Origin: Agrocybe praecox
Taxonomy: Eukaryota; Basidiomycota; Agaricomycetes; Agaricales; Agrocybaceae
Assembly (NCBI GenBank): GCA_964017145.1
Contig: OZ024846.1
Coordinates: 186,001-250,000 of the forward strand
DNA: 64,000 nt
Direction of reading: 5' to 3'
Part shown: one piece after another, positions 22,006-34,099 of the stretch
Layout of the letters: each line of letters starts with the position of its first letter
Position numbering within the stretch: the first letter of the stretch is position 1
The notes under the pieces: model-generated
What the model saw: only the letters and a program-made list of their open reading frames with translations
The model's database searches: none
Told to the model about the DNA's origin: nothing
Program-made: the position numbers and the translations under genes

Positions 22006-22336
22006 CAAAAGGTATTCACGATAAATCGAGACAGCGAGATGTTTCGGGAGAACAAGCAAGTTAGAATCTTTTCTGGTTGGAGCTTTTTTTTTTGGTTTAC
22101 AAAGTTATAACAATCGTATTCGTATGTAACAGAAGCACCAGTACCCTCCGTCGCCGTTGAATCTGGTACGGTATTGTGGTACTAGCATGCCGCGTGGTAA
22201 TTGGTTCGAGCGCCGCTCAGCGCTTAGGAGCAACCGACACTTGTGCCAGAATTTCCGCCCAAAGGGCCCTAAGTGGTGGTAATAATAATTTGGTCAAAGT
22301 GGATTGTTAGCGCTCATGAGTCATACTGGATGGACT

Positions 22337-22430
22337 TTGGGACATAGAAAAAAATGTACAATCCTCTGACAGCAGCTCCTGACTTGACCTGAGAACGCAC
22401 AGTCGCCTGTTCAGTCGCGGAAGCAGTTGA
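22337..22430 (-). pseudogene. hydrophobin-like exon-2 remnant with stop
   Basis: Corresponds to exon 2 of the gene at 41343-40912 (NCFRD..TGDC..FSxQVRSCC), but the codon after NCFRD is TGA. The matching exon 1 is absent: similarity to the other block copy ends near 22480. A broken duplicate. Confidence 0.6.
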
Positions 22431-22676
22431 CTGGATGGGATGAATGAGATGAGGTGGAATGGATGTTAGTATTAGAATTTTATATCGGAATCGATTTGTG
22501 GCAAGAAAATGGGGGGCTATTTTTATAGCGTGATTTGCAACACGCTCGGTGAGGGTACTACTACCGTCTGGTAATGTGTTTCCATATATATAATCTCATT
22601 GTTGTGCTCCTTGTATTTCTTATTATCTGAAATGTGAGTCTATGAAAGTTACCCAAAAGTTACCTTGAATTATCGA

Positions 22677-23753
22677 TAGGGCTGCCAACCGGCCCCATCT
22701 CAGACGGCTCACGGGTGCCGTGACACGGGTCACGGTACCGACCCGTCGAGCAACGAACAACAGACAGAGCCGTCCCGTCGAACACCAAATATGACCCGTC
22801 CCCAAGCCGTCAAAACACGGCCGTCACGGGCCATCAGACGGGTGGTCTCTATAACATTACATATCAATAAGTTTCATTACTTTATGTATTATTTCTTGCA
22901 TATACTACTAGAAATATATTTGTCTTCCTGTTGGGCACACAAATTGTTTAAGAAATCGACTTGATTCAATAATATTTCGACCATATCGGAGATTAAATTA
23001 GCCGTCACACTCGAGTCACGTATTCAGAGTTCGTCAAAATTCAAATATCAAGGGCCAATATATGTGCAGCTCTTCCTTTATGCATTTATCAGACATAGTT
23101 ACAAATAAATATATGTCTACATTATATCTACGTTTGATCTACACTATAAAATTTTATTTTTCTTGAATTATACCCGTCTTACCGTGGCCGGCCGTGAAAA
23201 ACACGTACCCGACCCGTCCAGCCAAGGGGGTACCGGCATTGAAAAAAATGACCCGGGGTCAATTTTTCTGTTAAGCCAAAAATCCTCCCAACTAACTAAC
23301 TAACGTAAGCAGAAATTGCCTTATTAGGGTTGATGGCATCAATTCATGTGGTCGGCAAGTGTAATAGATGCCGTGTGGCTGTGTCCCAAGACTGGCCGGC
23401 CATACTAGAGCCTTGCGAAAACCTGCTGTACTTTGCAGATAATACCTGAAAACATGTTACGCACACTTTTAAAGGTATATAATGGTATACATATGTCATA
23501 CAAAATACTGAATAGCCCAAAATAGCCCAATAAGTACCTCAAATATGCTATACATAGAGGGGTGTAATTTTATTTTTTCGAGGCCTTCGGCCCAACTAAC
23601 TACCATACCCCCGGTCCGGAATTCTAATCCCGGTACCCCCTTGCGTCCAGCCTGTTCTCTGCCCAATAGACGGCCGTGCATTCACGGCCTGTCTACCGTC
23701 AACATAGCGTGAGCTCACGGCCGTGACCCGTGACGGGTCGGGTGGCAGCCCTA
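22677..23753. mobile_element. non-autonomous hAT-like element (1,077 bp)
   Basis: Ends begin TAGGGCTGCCAACCG (left, 22677) and TAGGGCTGCCACCCGACCCG (complement of the right end, 23753). Both ends are flanked by ATTATCGA (22669-22676 and 23754-23761), an 8-bp target duplication. TAGGGCTGCCAA-type ends and 8-bp duplications are typical of the hAT superfamily. Sub-terminal sequence is rich in GGGTC, ACGGG and CACGG motifs in both orientations. No transposase is encoded, so it would depend on an autonomous hAT elsewhere. Confidence 0.9.
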
Positions 23754-23761
23754 ATTATCGA

Positions 23762-24160
23762 CTTTATTCAGCACGGCGTAAGTGCCGCGGCTTCTATTTC
23801 GACCTCAGATTATTTTCTACATAACAAGCAATGTTATTACATCTATTATATACATAATCTATCACACCAAACTTTGTGTCGGCTTTGTATTTGACATGAA
23901 TCGAAATCGCGCGTACGCGCCAGGGTCACGCGGGTCGTTTTATCAGCGTTACATATGTTTATTGTCACGCTGTTGCGTGTTCTTTTCCAACCACCACCAC
24001 GATCGGCAACTGTCGCCAACATTGAGCTCATTGAACCTCGCGCGGACTCTCTGACATTGTCAGAAGTGCATGCTGCATACGATCTCTTCAGGACGAAGCC
24101 CATCGGTCCGTACGACGACGATGATTTATGGTGGGTGGGTTGTATGTACCCCTGCTCACC
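23762..24160. other. intergenic, no gene seen
   Basis: Short open frames only, no recognised domain or paralogue. It leads into the pyrimidine-rich repeat region. Confidence 0.4.
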
Positions 24161-25200
24161 TCCGAACATCCCACTCACCCACCACCTCTAGTTTCCCTTT
24201 CTACGGCAACGAACACCCCGCTCGGTCTATCTACACCCCCACCCTGTGGTCTCTCTTTCGACGCCAACGAACATGCCTGCTCGCTCGCTCTGCACCTACG
24301 AACACCCCCCGCCGTTCTCTGCCACTCCTGCGACTTCCGCTGTCCCATTTTGCACCCAGGAACACCACAGTTCGCTCCCTGCGACTGTCACCACCTGTTT
24401 TCTCTCTGCACACTCACTCTCTGTGCGACCACCGGGACACCCCCCTGTCTTTTTCCACACGCTCTCTGCGCCCACCGTTACCCTCGTTACCCCTTTCTGC
24501 ACGCCCAAACACTGATTACACCTGCTCGCTCGCTCCGCGCACACGAACATCCCCGCTCACTCTCTGCAATCACCATCATCCCCTTCATCTCTCTGCGCCG
24601 GCCACCGTCTCCACCTACAGGGAAAGCCACCCCTCTCTGCCCCAGTGAACGCCTCCAATCTCCGCGATGACCAACCTCCCAGGTCGATCCCTCGCCGACT
24701 ACAAACCACACTGACTCTCTCTTTCTGTGCTTACGAAGACGTATGACCACGGTCAGCCAGGGCGACGAGGTACGCGAGGGGCTCAGATTGGTTTGAAGCA
24801 TGCTTAGGAGTGTGGACACATAGGTACGTTCGAAAATACTTCGTTGGCTCTCTGAGCAACTACTATTAACCTTTCCCTCTCTCTCGCTTTGCATCCCAAA
24901 CCTTCCTTCTCTCTCCATGTTTACCCACCGTCACCCGCACTCTCTTCCCCCTTCTCTGCAACCACTGGCACCTCGACTTTACCTCTTTGCCCCCAGGAAT
25001 ACCCTCACTTGCTCTCTACGCCCACCGGCACCCTGGCTCTCTCTCTCTGCGCCGCCTCCGCTGTCTCTTTTAGCATCCAGGAACAACCCTGCTCGCTCTC
25101 TGCGCCCCGCACATTCCCGCCCAGTCTCTACGACCGCCATCTCTCCCTCCTACCATTATTTTCTCCGCCCTTTTTCTGTGTCACCATCAAACTGCGTTAG
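24160..25200 (+). repeat. degenerate pyrimidine-rich minisatellite-like region
   Basis: About 1 kb of C/T-rich DNA in which motifs such as CTCTCTGCGCC, GCTCGCTCTCTG and AGGAACACCC return at irregular intervals of about 50-65 bp. Open frames exist on both strands (192 and 180 aa on plus) but give Ser/Pro/Thr/His-rich text whose frame carries no domain, as expected of biased DNA. A less biased insert lies at about 24730-24860. Confidence 0.6.
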
Positions 25201-27100
25201 ATTGCGTGCCACGGCAATTATTCCGAAAGACTCTTGTACCTGTACAGTAGTCTATAATAGATAGCTATATGTAAATAGCGTAGACATCTGTAATACAACC
25301 GTTATAAACCCTACATCCCTGCTCGGATACCTTATGCTTTGTTGTCTCTGTTGACGCATCGACTGTGAGTCAATCATTCACGCTCAAGTCATGTATGAAT
25401 AGCTGTACAAACTGTACTGCAAATCGTATCAGCTTGATAATACATATATGAGCTCATGAACTATTTTCCCGCACTTCTATTTATGTCAGGGGGTACGTTC
25501 TGCCCTGCGCGGTAGTTTCGAGTGGACTCAAACACGCAGATTGGAGGGGGAAATGAAAATGGAATATGAGAGGTAGTGTATAAAACGCCTGGAACATCCA
25601 AGAAAAATGGAAAAAATCAGTTGGGAATCAGGTGCGCGCGGCCTCACCATTGCGAGCGTATATTTGATGCGTCTGATGCGCACATCCAAATTCAGAGGTG
25701 GCTGTGCTACAAACGCGGACTTGGTCAAAAAACGCCTTCAGAGCAACGGCGCGCTCAGGACGTAGCAGTCGCAACATTAAATTCATGATGTTTTCCACAG
25801 AATTAATAATTTGTGTTTGTCAATCTCATAATTCAATGCGAGTGGGAACTCGGTGAGTTGCTGTCGCTTATATCATTTATACCCCATACCTATGAGACCT
25901 CAGACTTGTGAGAGGGATACCGATACTGTCAAATTGGTGCGCATTTCTTCATGTTTGTGCAGGTCCATTACATGGACTAAATCTACGTCTAAATCTACCT
26001 CTTTCTACATAAATCACACAAACTTTGACCATCCAGACCCCCGAGGATGCTCTAAAAACGATGGACGCTGTCCAATCTGTGAGTTCTCATGACTCGTGGA
26101 CATCATACACTCTGACCATCCAATTAATTGTACTTCTAAGCACCTGTTTCAAAACCGAACTCACGTAGAGCTGAGTACAACGCCATCACAAAGCCGGTGA
26201 GTAAATTTGAAGAACTCGAAGTGAGGAGGCTTCAATAAATCGGTTAACTTTGAGACACGGTCATATACCACCTTTACAAGTAACTAACATGACAGAGGGA
26301 TCACCAAGAGGGTGGTATGGGATTCCCATCCCACCTTCTGGCTCACCAATCCCACCCTTTAAGCATTTTCGGCATCACAGCGGCAGACAGACACAATTCT
26401 TTTCTGCCATCTGCAGCAACTGTCTTCAACTACGCAATTCCCAATAGTGGGCGGGAGCAGGCGGGTGTCACGAGGATCCTGACGTCAGGGGACTTTTGAT
26501 TCTTGAAGGGAATATTTTACGAAGTAGCAAATACATAATATGATTACATATCTGGATTAATAAAGTTAAAAAATGTTGTCACCGCTTCCTCACCTTCGAA
26601 GAAATTCAGGTTCCTCTACCTTACTGCATCCTTTGAGCTCATTCGAAATGGCCGTCAGTCGTTCGGCAACCTTGACTGTTCACTCCATCGATTTCTTGTG
26701 TTTGATTATGAGTTCTTCAATATTTGCCTCGAGTGAATGATAATTATCTCGAGCTATGCTCACGGCTTGGATCTTGTCATGTTTAGCCTGTCTTCTTGCT
26801 GCTCCTCACTTCTCCCTGTTGTAAGGGAGGTTATAACAAGCCGCTGTAGCAAAGCTACCAGTCTCGAACGACTCGAGACGCTCTAATACTTCGTTATCTC
26901 ACTGTTTGGCGCTCATGATCCTGCCAAGAAGAGGCCGGTGGATTCCGGTCTCTGCATTGCGTCCTGCATGTGCCACTCGGGAAAAGCCATCAGAATAAAA
27001 TCTGCTTGATGGGAATGACATACAATCCCACCCATGATAACACCTTGCCAATATATACTCAATCACCATAATATATGATGAGTAGAAGAGCTATAGCAGA
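25201..27100. other. 1.9-kb intergenic stretch, no gene seen
   Basis: No exon series, RNA gene or transposon end could be defined. Short frames at 25576-25788, 25853-26092 and 26250-26447 have no recognised domain. The last part is the 3' flank of the NLR gene. Confidence 0.4.
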
Positions 27101-27137
27101 AGAAGATAGGGATTGTTTGAGAATACATTGCCACTAT

Positions 27138-30100
27138 TCATAGTGCTGCAGTCATATCGAAAATAACTACATGGCCGGAGGGGTGCCCCAAACATATCTG
27201 ATCGCCCCAAGTTGAGGAACAGAAGATGTCGCGATATTGAGAAGGGATCCAGCAGTGACGGAGGCTGGCCATTATCCATTCACTATTGTCTGATATCCGA
27301 AGAGTGGAAGATTGCTGCGAGTGATAAAAAATGCGGAATTCGTAGGGATTAGTTCTGTTCACTCTACTGCCATCAGGCAATGTGACAGACTCGTCTGAAG
27401 TGGACATTGATTGAGAACAGCCCGTCGTGACATTCCAAATTCGGACTGTTTTGTCAAATGATCCAGAGACGACTCGGCTACCGTCCTGCGAGAATGCGAC
27501 AGAGTTCACCGGATCTGTGTGGCCCTTCAGCTCAGCCTCCACCTCGCCTGTCGTCACATTCCAAATTCGCACTGTTTTGTCAAATGATCCAGAGATGACT
27601 CGGCTACCGTCCTGCGAGAATGCGACAGAGTTCACCCGATTTGTGTGGCCCTTCAGCTCAGCCTCCACCTCGCCTGTCGTCACATTCCAAATTCGCACTG
27701 TTTTGTCGTCTGATCCAGAGACAACTCGGCTACCGTCCTGCGAGAATGCGACAGACCTCACCCAATCTGTGTGGCCCTTCAGCTCAGCCTCCACCTCGCC
27801 TGTCGTCACATTCCAAATTTGCACTGTTTGGTCGTATGATCCAGAGACGACTCGGCTACCGTCCTGTGAGAATGCGACAGAGTTCACCAAATCTGTGTGG
27901 CCCTTCAGCTCAGCCTCCACCTCGCCTGTCGTCACATTCCAAATTCGCACTGTTTTGTCGTATGATCCAGAGACGACTCGGCTACCGTCCTGCGAGAATG
28001 CGACAGAGTTCACCCGATTTGTGTGGCCCTTCAGCTCAGCCTCCACCTCGCCTGTCGTCACATTCCAAATTCGCACTGTTTTGTCAAATGATCCAGAGAC
28101 GACTCGGCTACCGTCCTGCGAGAATGCGACAGACCTCACCCAATCTGTGTGGCCCTTCAGCTCAGCCTCCACCTCGCCTGTCGTCACATTCCAAATTCGC
28201 ACTGTTTTGTCGTCTGATCCAGAGACGACTCGGCTACCGTCCTGTGAGAATGCGACAGAGTTCACCAAATCTGTGTGGCCCTTCAGCTCAGCCTCCACCT
28301 CGCCTGTCGTCACATTCCAAATTTGCACTGTTTTGTCGTCTGATCCAGAGACGACTCGGCTACCGTCCTGCGAGAATGCGACAGAGTTCACCGGATCTGT
28401 ATGGCCCTTCAGCTCAGCCTCCACCTCGCCTGTCGTCACATTCCAAATTCGCACTGTTTTGTCGTCTGATCCAGAGACGACTCGACTACCGTCCTGTGAG
28501 AATGCGACAGAGTTCACCAAATCTGTGTGGCCCTTCAGCTCAGCCTCCACCTCGCCTGTCGTCACATTCCAAATTCGCACTGTTTTGTTGTATGATCCAG
28601 AGACGACTCGGCTACCGTCCTGCGAGAATGCGACAGACCTCACCATTGACCCATTGCTTATAACGTGCTCTGTTGACCTCCATGAGTCAGATAATCCAAG
28701 AATGACTTTTGGCACTCTGCTGACATCTGCAACATAGGTCTTGCGTATCAATGATTTTTTCGGAATCCAAACAAGTGCAGACTGGTAGATCTCCATGCAG
28801 TGTTTCTGGACAACTTCAAAATTCATTTGTAGACATCGGCGGGCGTCATCAACAAACAAACAAAGATCATGGTATTGAAAGCTCTGTCAATCAAAAGACT
28901 ATTAGACTCACAAAAAAAAAGTCTTCATTCTGGTCTGCAACTTACTAATAAAACGGTGGCAATGCTGCTGAGGGATTTCAGTCCTGTCTCTAATTCCCCC
29001 AGCATGCTGAGACACTCTATCCAATGCAAAAGATGTTCATGCAGAAAATGGCGAAGGGGGTTAACAAGTACAGTGTCAAATACCTCAACTTCTTTAACTT
29101 CTGCTAAATGAGCAGCCCAATAGACACATGAGTATTTGAGCGCTTCAGAGATTTTTCCAACGTTTTCCAGGGAGTTGGTCCTCTCTCTATGCGAAATTGT
29201 TAATTCTTGTGGAATTTCGCATATGTTGTACTTTAGTGACCGATTCATCTGCTTCAAACATTTGAGAGCTAGCAGTTGATGACCCTCTGAAGCATCCAAA
29301 GCACGGAATGAGGAGCGCTCGGAAGTAAAACGGTCAGGAGAACAACGGACAGGACTAGTTATGAAGTCGGGAAATGAGGCGTGGAATGGAGCAACCACGG
29401 CCCTTGGTTGTTCGGGAATATGAATAACAGAGGTGAGCGGCGACAAATACTCATCCACGTCATTCCTGTCAATTTCAGACAGAGATGCAATGGCTTTCAT
29501 CGGCAACGGATTTCGAAGGAATATGATGATCGACATGAGCTCCCTCATGGGAGTAACTTCATGTGACGGCTTCTCCCTACAGGCCATCTCCAAAATACGT
29601 ATGTAGAGAGTGTCAATGTCAGTTTTGAACTCGGTGACCGATTCCAGGCCTTGTTTAGCCATTTCGGAAAGACGAGCCTTGTAGCGCTTGCCACCGCTGG
29701 CAATGTAACGAACAGCAGTTGCTGCGTAGATGAAGAGTGTGCCGGAACGCGCAGTGAGGCCGTCTAGCTCGGGTTGCAAGGGCCATTCTTCTGCAGTATG
29801 ACGACTGTCGTCGTTCCTGATATTGGCTAAGGACGTCTGGAGATACTTGCGGATATCTTCCTGGACCACATTCTCCTCGATATTGTGGAGATAGAAAGCC
29901 ATTGCTTTGTTATCCCCGGAGTTGAAGGCGTCGCTAATCAGAGATTCGTTACGACTGGAAATGAACACCTTCAGAGGAATTGTCGATGCCGACCGAAGAA
30001 CAAGTTTAATGAACGCAGAGACAACTCGAGGGTCGACACATTCATCGACGGCATCAATGACGATAACCCTGTATATCTTGTCCATCATGCCAGCAGTCGT

Positions 30101-31939
30101 TCGAATAGGGTTATAAACGAGCTGCTTGAACTGCTCATTCATATTATTAAAGGTCGGTTCCGCCAGTTTATCGTCACCCTTGATGGCCTTGACGACCTCA
30201 ACTTTGATGGCAGGTGAAGCTCTGGCGAGCGCGTGCGCAATAACAGGGATAATAAGACGCGCATTCCACGTCTTCTCGGATGCTCGAGAAGCAAAGAAGC
30301 TGCCGCCGAGAATGTTTTTCGCCTCGAGCATCTCACAGAAGGTGTGCGCGATGGTCGATTTGCCAATTCCGGCCATGCCTACCATCCAGTATACCTTGTT
30401 GCTATCGGCGTCCGAGGCCCAAGCCTCCAAATCTTCGAGGACCTTAACACGGGTCCCTTCCATGCAGCCGGTAGCATCGCCGTAAGATGACTGTCGAGTT
30501 TTATAGGATGTCATTTCGTGATTGAGTTTGTCGATGAGACCTATGGTCTTGTGAGCCCCGCAAAATACAACGCTTATTGACAGTTTATCTCACCGGAGTT
30601 CAGGTGCTACAGATGTTTTCTATCAGCGTCATCCATATTTCTCGGGATAGCAAGAGTATAGTACCTCTACGATTTCTCCTACTGTTACGTCGACATTCAG
30701 CTGGGTATCGATCTTTAAGACGTGATCAATATATAAACGTATCCTTTGTCAATAACTTGACAAACCAACCTGAAAGACTTCACACAAACTGATGATGTTC
30801 CGCAATGCCTTCAGTATCGTATCGGCATCTTTCGTAGCCAAGGCAGCACGGGTCAACAGTGTTTGCTTCTGCAGCTCTTCGATGTTCTTCAAATGGACGA
30901 TGATGGCACTGGAAAGCATGGGCGAATTTGAGATATGACTGGAATACATGAAGAAGCGACGCACTCGCAGAATTTTTCAATCCGATGATTTATCGCGCCT
31001 ATACCGCCGTCTTTTGTATACTTCCCAACGATCAAGAGAATAGCTCCCAGCTTTTCTTTGAGCTCTTTGAGCTCCTTCTTATTGTCCGACACCCTCTGAT
31101 CCACGAGAATAAATGATGAATCACTCGTGAGTCTGTTGTTGTACATTGAGACACACACCTCGACAAAATCGATAATTGTGAGAAATACCCCAGTAGCCGT
31201 CTTCAAAGGTGGGCACATATTAGAGCAATCATTGAGTCCCTTCACTATTGTCTTCAGCCCTTCGTAGACAACACTTCCCACCGCTTGCGCCTGCTGAACC
31301 CCCGTTTCGGCCTCGACCACACCGTCAGAGAGCCCCCCAATTAGCAGATAGGGGTTGTCTTGTGGAGGGAGATCCCCGGATTGCACGTTTACAGCAGATA
31401 ATGTAATTTTCATTTTGGCAGGAACGACGTTACCCTTCTTATCCGTCAAATCAAAACTGGCGTCTAATTAAACCTCCTTTAAGATGAATACACGCATATA
31501 GCAGACAATGTACTCACTATTACCAAGCAGGGCTTCGACTTTCCCCTCGTATTGTACCACTAAAACTTTGAATAGATTCATGTTGGTCCCGAATCCGCGG
31601 TAGACGACAACCTTAATCGTTGACGAGGGCTCGAACGAGCTGATTCCAAGAGGTGCCGGTGAATACCAACCAAGAGGTCATTCACAAGACCAAGACCCAC
31701 ATTTCATTGTCGGCATTCCATTCCCATTTCAGCACCGGCGCGCGAGGCTTGGGGTCCGTCGATTTTTTAACCTCGTCGTCTACAGAAATCCGTATAGAGT
31801 ACTTTGATCGTACCCCATCGCCAATGTTGCCAGAAACTTCGATACCTAGATGAAGATCAGCAGAAGACAAGGTCATTGTAGATGTCGCGATCTTACTTCT
31901 TAGGATTGCGCGAAGTGGTGACGGTATATTGGTCGCCAT
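27138..31939 (-). CDS. NACHT-WD40 NOD-like receptor with ten near-identical WD repeats
   Basis: Multi-exon NLR of about 1,400 aa, cytosolic by family. Start ATG 31939 (MATNIPSPLRAILR). The N-terminal region looks C2-like (KWEWNADNE, then FEPSSTIKVVVYRGFG after a small intron). A helical exon (31449 to about 30970) and a short exon with NIEELQKQTLLTRAALATKD follow. The NACHT exon (about 30540-28946) has Walker A GMAGIGKSTIA, Walker B YRVIVIDAVDEC and the sensor-like LKVFISSRNE. Intron 28945-28884 joins it to the last exon, 28883-27138: a linker with FEVVQKHCMEIYQSALVW, ten 42-residue WD40 units, then a diverged tail. NACHT is an ATP-driven oligomerisation switch; the WD propeller would bind the ligand. 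Family members act in heterokaryon incompatibility and probably fungal immunity; the effector type here is unknown. Exact 5' splicing is uncertain. Confidence 0.88.
27430..28655 (-). repeat. ten tandem 126-bp WD40 units, highly conserved
   Basis: Unit core VAFSQDGSRVVSGS..KTV.IW followed by NVTTGEVEAELKGHT. Units are almost identical in DNA. Differences concentrate after GHT (DLVN, DPVN, DWVR, NRVN), after SGS (DD, FD, YD, YN), at K/Q and at R/Q before IW. Such internal conservation with a few variable surface positions matches the HIC WD arrays of fungal HET-E/D/R-type receptors. Antisense open frames of 436 and 347 aa are shadows of this array. Confidence 0.93.
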
Positions 31940-32511
31940 TCAGAGAACTATGAGCGTAAGGGAGGAGAATCGGAAGAATGAAGTTGAATCTGGCATGCAA
32001 TGCCCTCATGGCACAGCCGCATGTCCCACGCATGTCATAGAGAAGCATCATACCAGTGTCAACTATATTGTAATTATCGATCGACTGTGTTTTGAACAGA
32101 GAAACAATGTGGCATGTACTTTACAAACATTGCAAAGTAACGGCTACGAGAGCGAGGAATGCGTGGACTCCGAGTTCGAACTTGGATTTGCCAATTTAGC
32201 CTGGTATGGATCGTATCGTATCCCCGAGGCCGAGGCAATCGGTCGAGGTCTAAATTTGGAATTGCAGTTTCCCATCGAATTACAGCCGACTTTACCCACA
32301 CACGTTACCACCGACAGACCCTTCCACTCCTCCAACCCCCTCCGTCCCACTATCAGCCGCCCTCCTCTATTCGGCTGTAGCGTTTATCGCTCCGCACCTC
32401 ACCCCACTGAACAACGCGATTGCGTTGACCCAGGAAGTTGACACACCTCTTACAACTCCTGCCGACGGTGGTGGGCTGAGGAAACGCATCAAACGGAAGA
32501 AGCTGAGATGA
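31940..32511. other. intergenic between NLR and membrane-protein gene
   Basis: Divergent upstream region. About 100 bases at 32345-32445 (CTCACCCCACTGAACA core) recur at 36875-36975. The true first exon of the gene at 32512 may lie here, but I could not place it. Confidence 0.4.
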
Positions 32512-33687
32512 TACCTCCTCCATTCAGACGGCGAGAACCGGTTGGACTCGGACGGGTCCTGTTCAGCCAGCAGCAGTAGCAGCTATAACGCCCGCCGCTG
32601 CCGCTCGGAGAATAAACCTCTGGTATCGGACACAAGCCAAACCTGTGTCGGCGATGACGAAGACTACGAATATGCCAACTCGCTCATAATCCGCTCTGGG
32701 TCCAACGGGGAAGGCATCCGTCTCGTTGAGCACGCCGATGACGACTGCAACTCGCACGATGGCTGTGTCAAGTCGAAAACAAGAGGATGGCTGACTTTCA
32801 TGTCGGATTTACCTTTGCATTTGTATACGAAGAAGATCGTCGTTCCGCCCAACCTCACGAAGCCGGAGAAGGCCATTCGTGGGTTTACGATGTATAGCGA
32901 GCTAGCGTCGGCGGATTGGGATGATGATTATGCGAAGGTGTTTGCGAGGCTACAGCCGGAGTGGACTTTTGTTGGTGGTTTGGTGTGTTTAAATTTTGTC
33001 CTTCTGTGATAAAAATGGTCTTGCTTACTTTGTTACAACTCCGACTCTCTCTAACATCTCCAGTTAGTAGCTCTAGCTGCGTAAGTCAAACCCAACACTC
33101 TTCATACAAAGGAACATATTATGATTTATCATTTGAATTTCGTAGTGTGGACATAGCAGTATTCTCAATACCCCCCGACTCGATATTCACAGTCGACTCG
33201 TACGCCCGCAGTGCAATTGCAGCAAGCAGTGTGGCTTCCGGTCTGGGCATCGCATGCGATGCGTGGTTCCTTCTCCGATATAATTGGGGAGAACTATAGA
33301 CTTTCATCGTCAGTACACCTTTCTCCCGAGTCTCATTCACTTTCCAAGTTCTAAATTTCTTTATTCCATCGTTCATCCGAATTGATGATACAGAACCGAG
33401 CAAAAGACGTATTCGACACATACTTCTTCGCCCCTTCCGCGCGCGTGCCCGCTCTATGCATGTTCATCTCCTGCCTCTCACTTATGATCTTCTTCGCGGT
33501 CGTCACATTTGACGCGTGGCCCCAGGGCGTGCTATCCGCTTCGTTCTTCGTAGGCCTCATAATGACGATGCAGTTCTTGCTGTATGGTGTACATTGGGCC
33601 GGGACGAGGGTTGCGGAGGGTGGGAGGAAGGGAGCCAGGGGTGTCGCGTTGGTGGTTAGGGGTGTTAAGAGCAGTTTGACGAAGTGA
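32512..33687 (+). CDS. multi-pass membrane protein, partial 5' end, in-frame TAG
   Basis: An uncharacterised agaricomycete membrane protein. The frame opens after TGA 32509-32511 without an ATG, so a first exon lies upstream (an acceptor CATTCAG ends at 32527). Exon to 32992: acidic/Ser-rich start, then SLIIRSGSNGEGIRLVEHAD and FARLQPEWTFVGGL. A 17-nt micro-exon, 33064-33080 (LVALAA), follows. The exon from 33146 gives VDIAVFSIPPDSIFTVDSYA and SVASGLGIACDAWFLLRYNW, then reaches TAG at 33297-33299, followed in frame by TFI and a GTCAGT donor. The last exon (from about 33385, after GATACAG) reads RAKDVFDTYFFAPSARVPAL... to 33687. Three or four hydrophobic segments are visible. If the TAG is real, the product is truncated; otherwise a donor escaped me. 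Confidence 0.6.
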
Positions 33688-34099
33688 TTGGCTGTATTGG
33701 TGTGTACCCGGTAGTGGATGACGTTGGCATTTAGTGATGATCGATGAAGCTGAAGGTGGATGGATAGATTTTATGTATGTTAACTATGTTCTATGCTTCT
33801 TATAATCGTAGGTAGTCTGTAAAAATATGAGAAACAAAAGACATTATATAGATTATTTAAATCACGCTCATCGAAGAATGAATCTTCCGATCTCCGGCTT
33901 AGACGTTTCTCGGTCCAAGATAAAATACAAAAAAATTATGGATTCTATTCTATTTATACAATATAAACACACCACCAAGACCTAACGAACGTCATCATCC
34001 AATCATCATCTTCGACTTCAGGCAAATTTGACATTCTATACATGCGAAAACCATCAGCTACTTTGCCTCATGATCACAAGAATATCATGAAAACATACC
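33688..34099. other. intergenic, 3' flanks only
   Basis: 3' flank of the membrane-protein gene and of the RPN6 remnant on the other strand. AT-rich; nothing else seen. Confidence 0.4.

Larger units (their letters stand above)
19250..22480. repeat. segmental duplication block, copy 1
   Basis: Block order: 7TM last exon, unidentified membrane-protein remnant (minus), forkhead-like gene (plus), hydrophobin-like remnants (minus). From about 19580 to 22480 it matches 38140-41060 in direct orientation. From about 19250 to 21380 it matches 47711-49830 in inverse orientation. Most coding and non-coding sequence is conserved. Confidence 0.88.

Noticed and set aside
24070..25264. Long plus-strand open frames in the pyrimidine-rich region
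   Set aside because: Composition is repetitive and all frames are partly open; no splice pattern, signal peptide or domain.
27427..28737. 436-aa and 347-aa plus-strand open frames
   Set aside because: They are antisense readings of the ten identical WD40 units; the 126-bp period keeps any stop-free frame open. The minus-strand NACHT-WD40 protein explains the region.
32542..33009. Treating 32542 as the true start of the membrane-protein gene
   Set aside because: The codon there is TTG and the frame has no ATG back to the TGA at 32509, so a spliced upstream exon is more likely.
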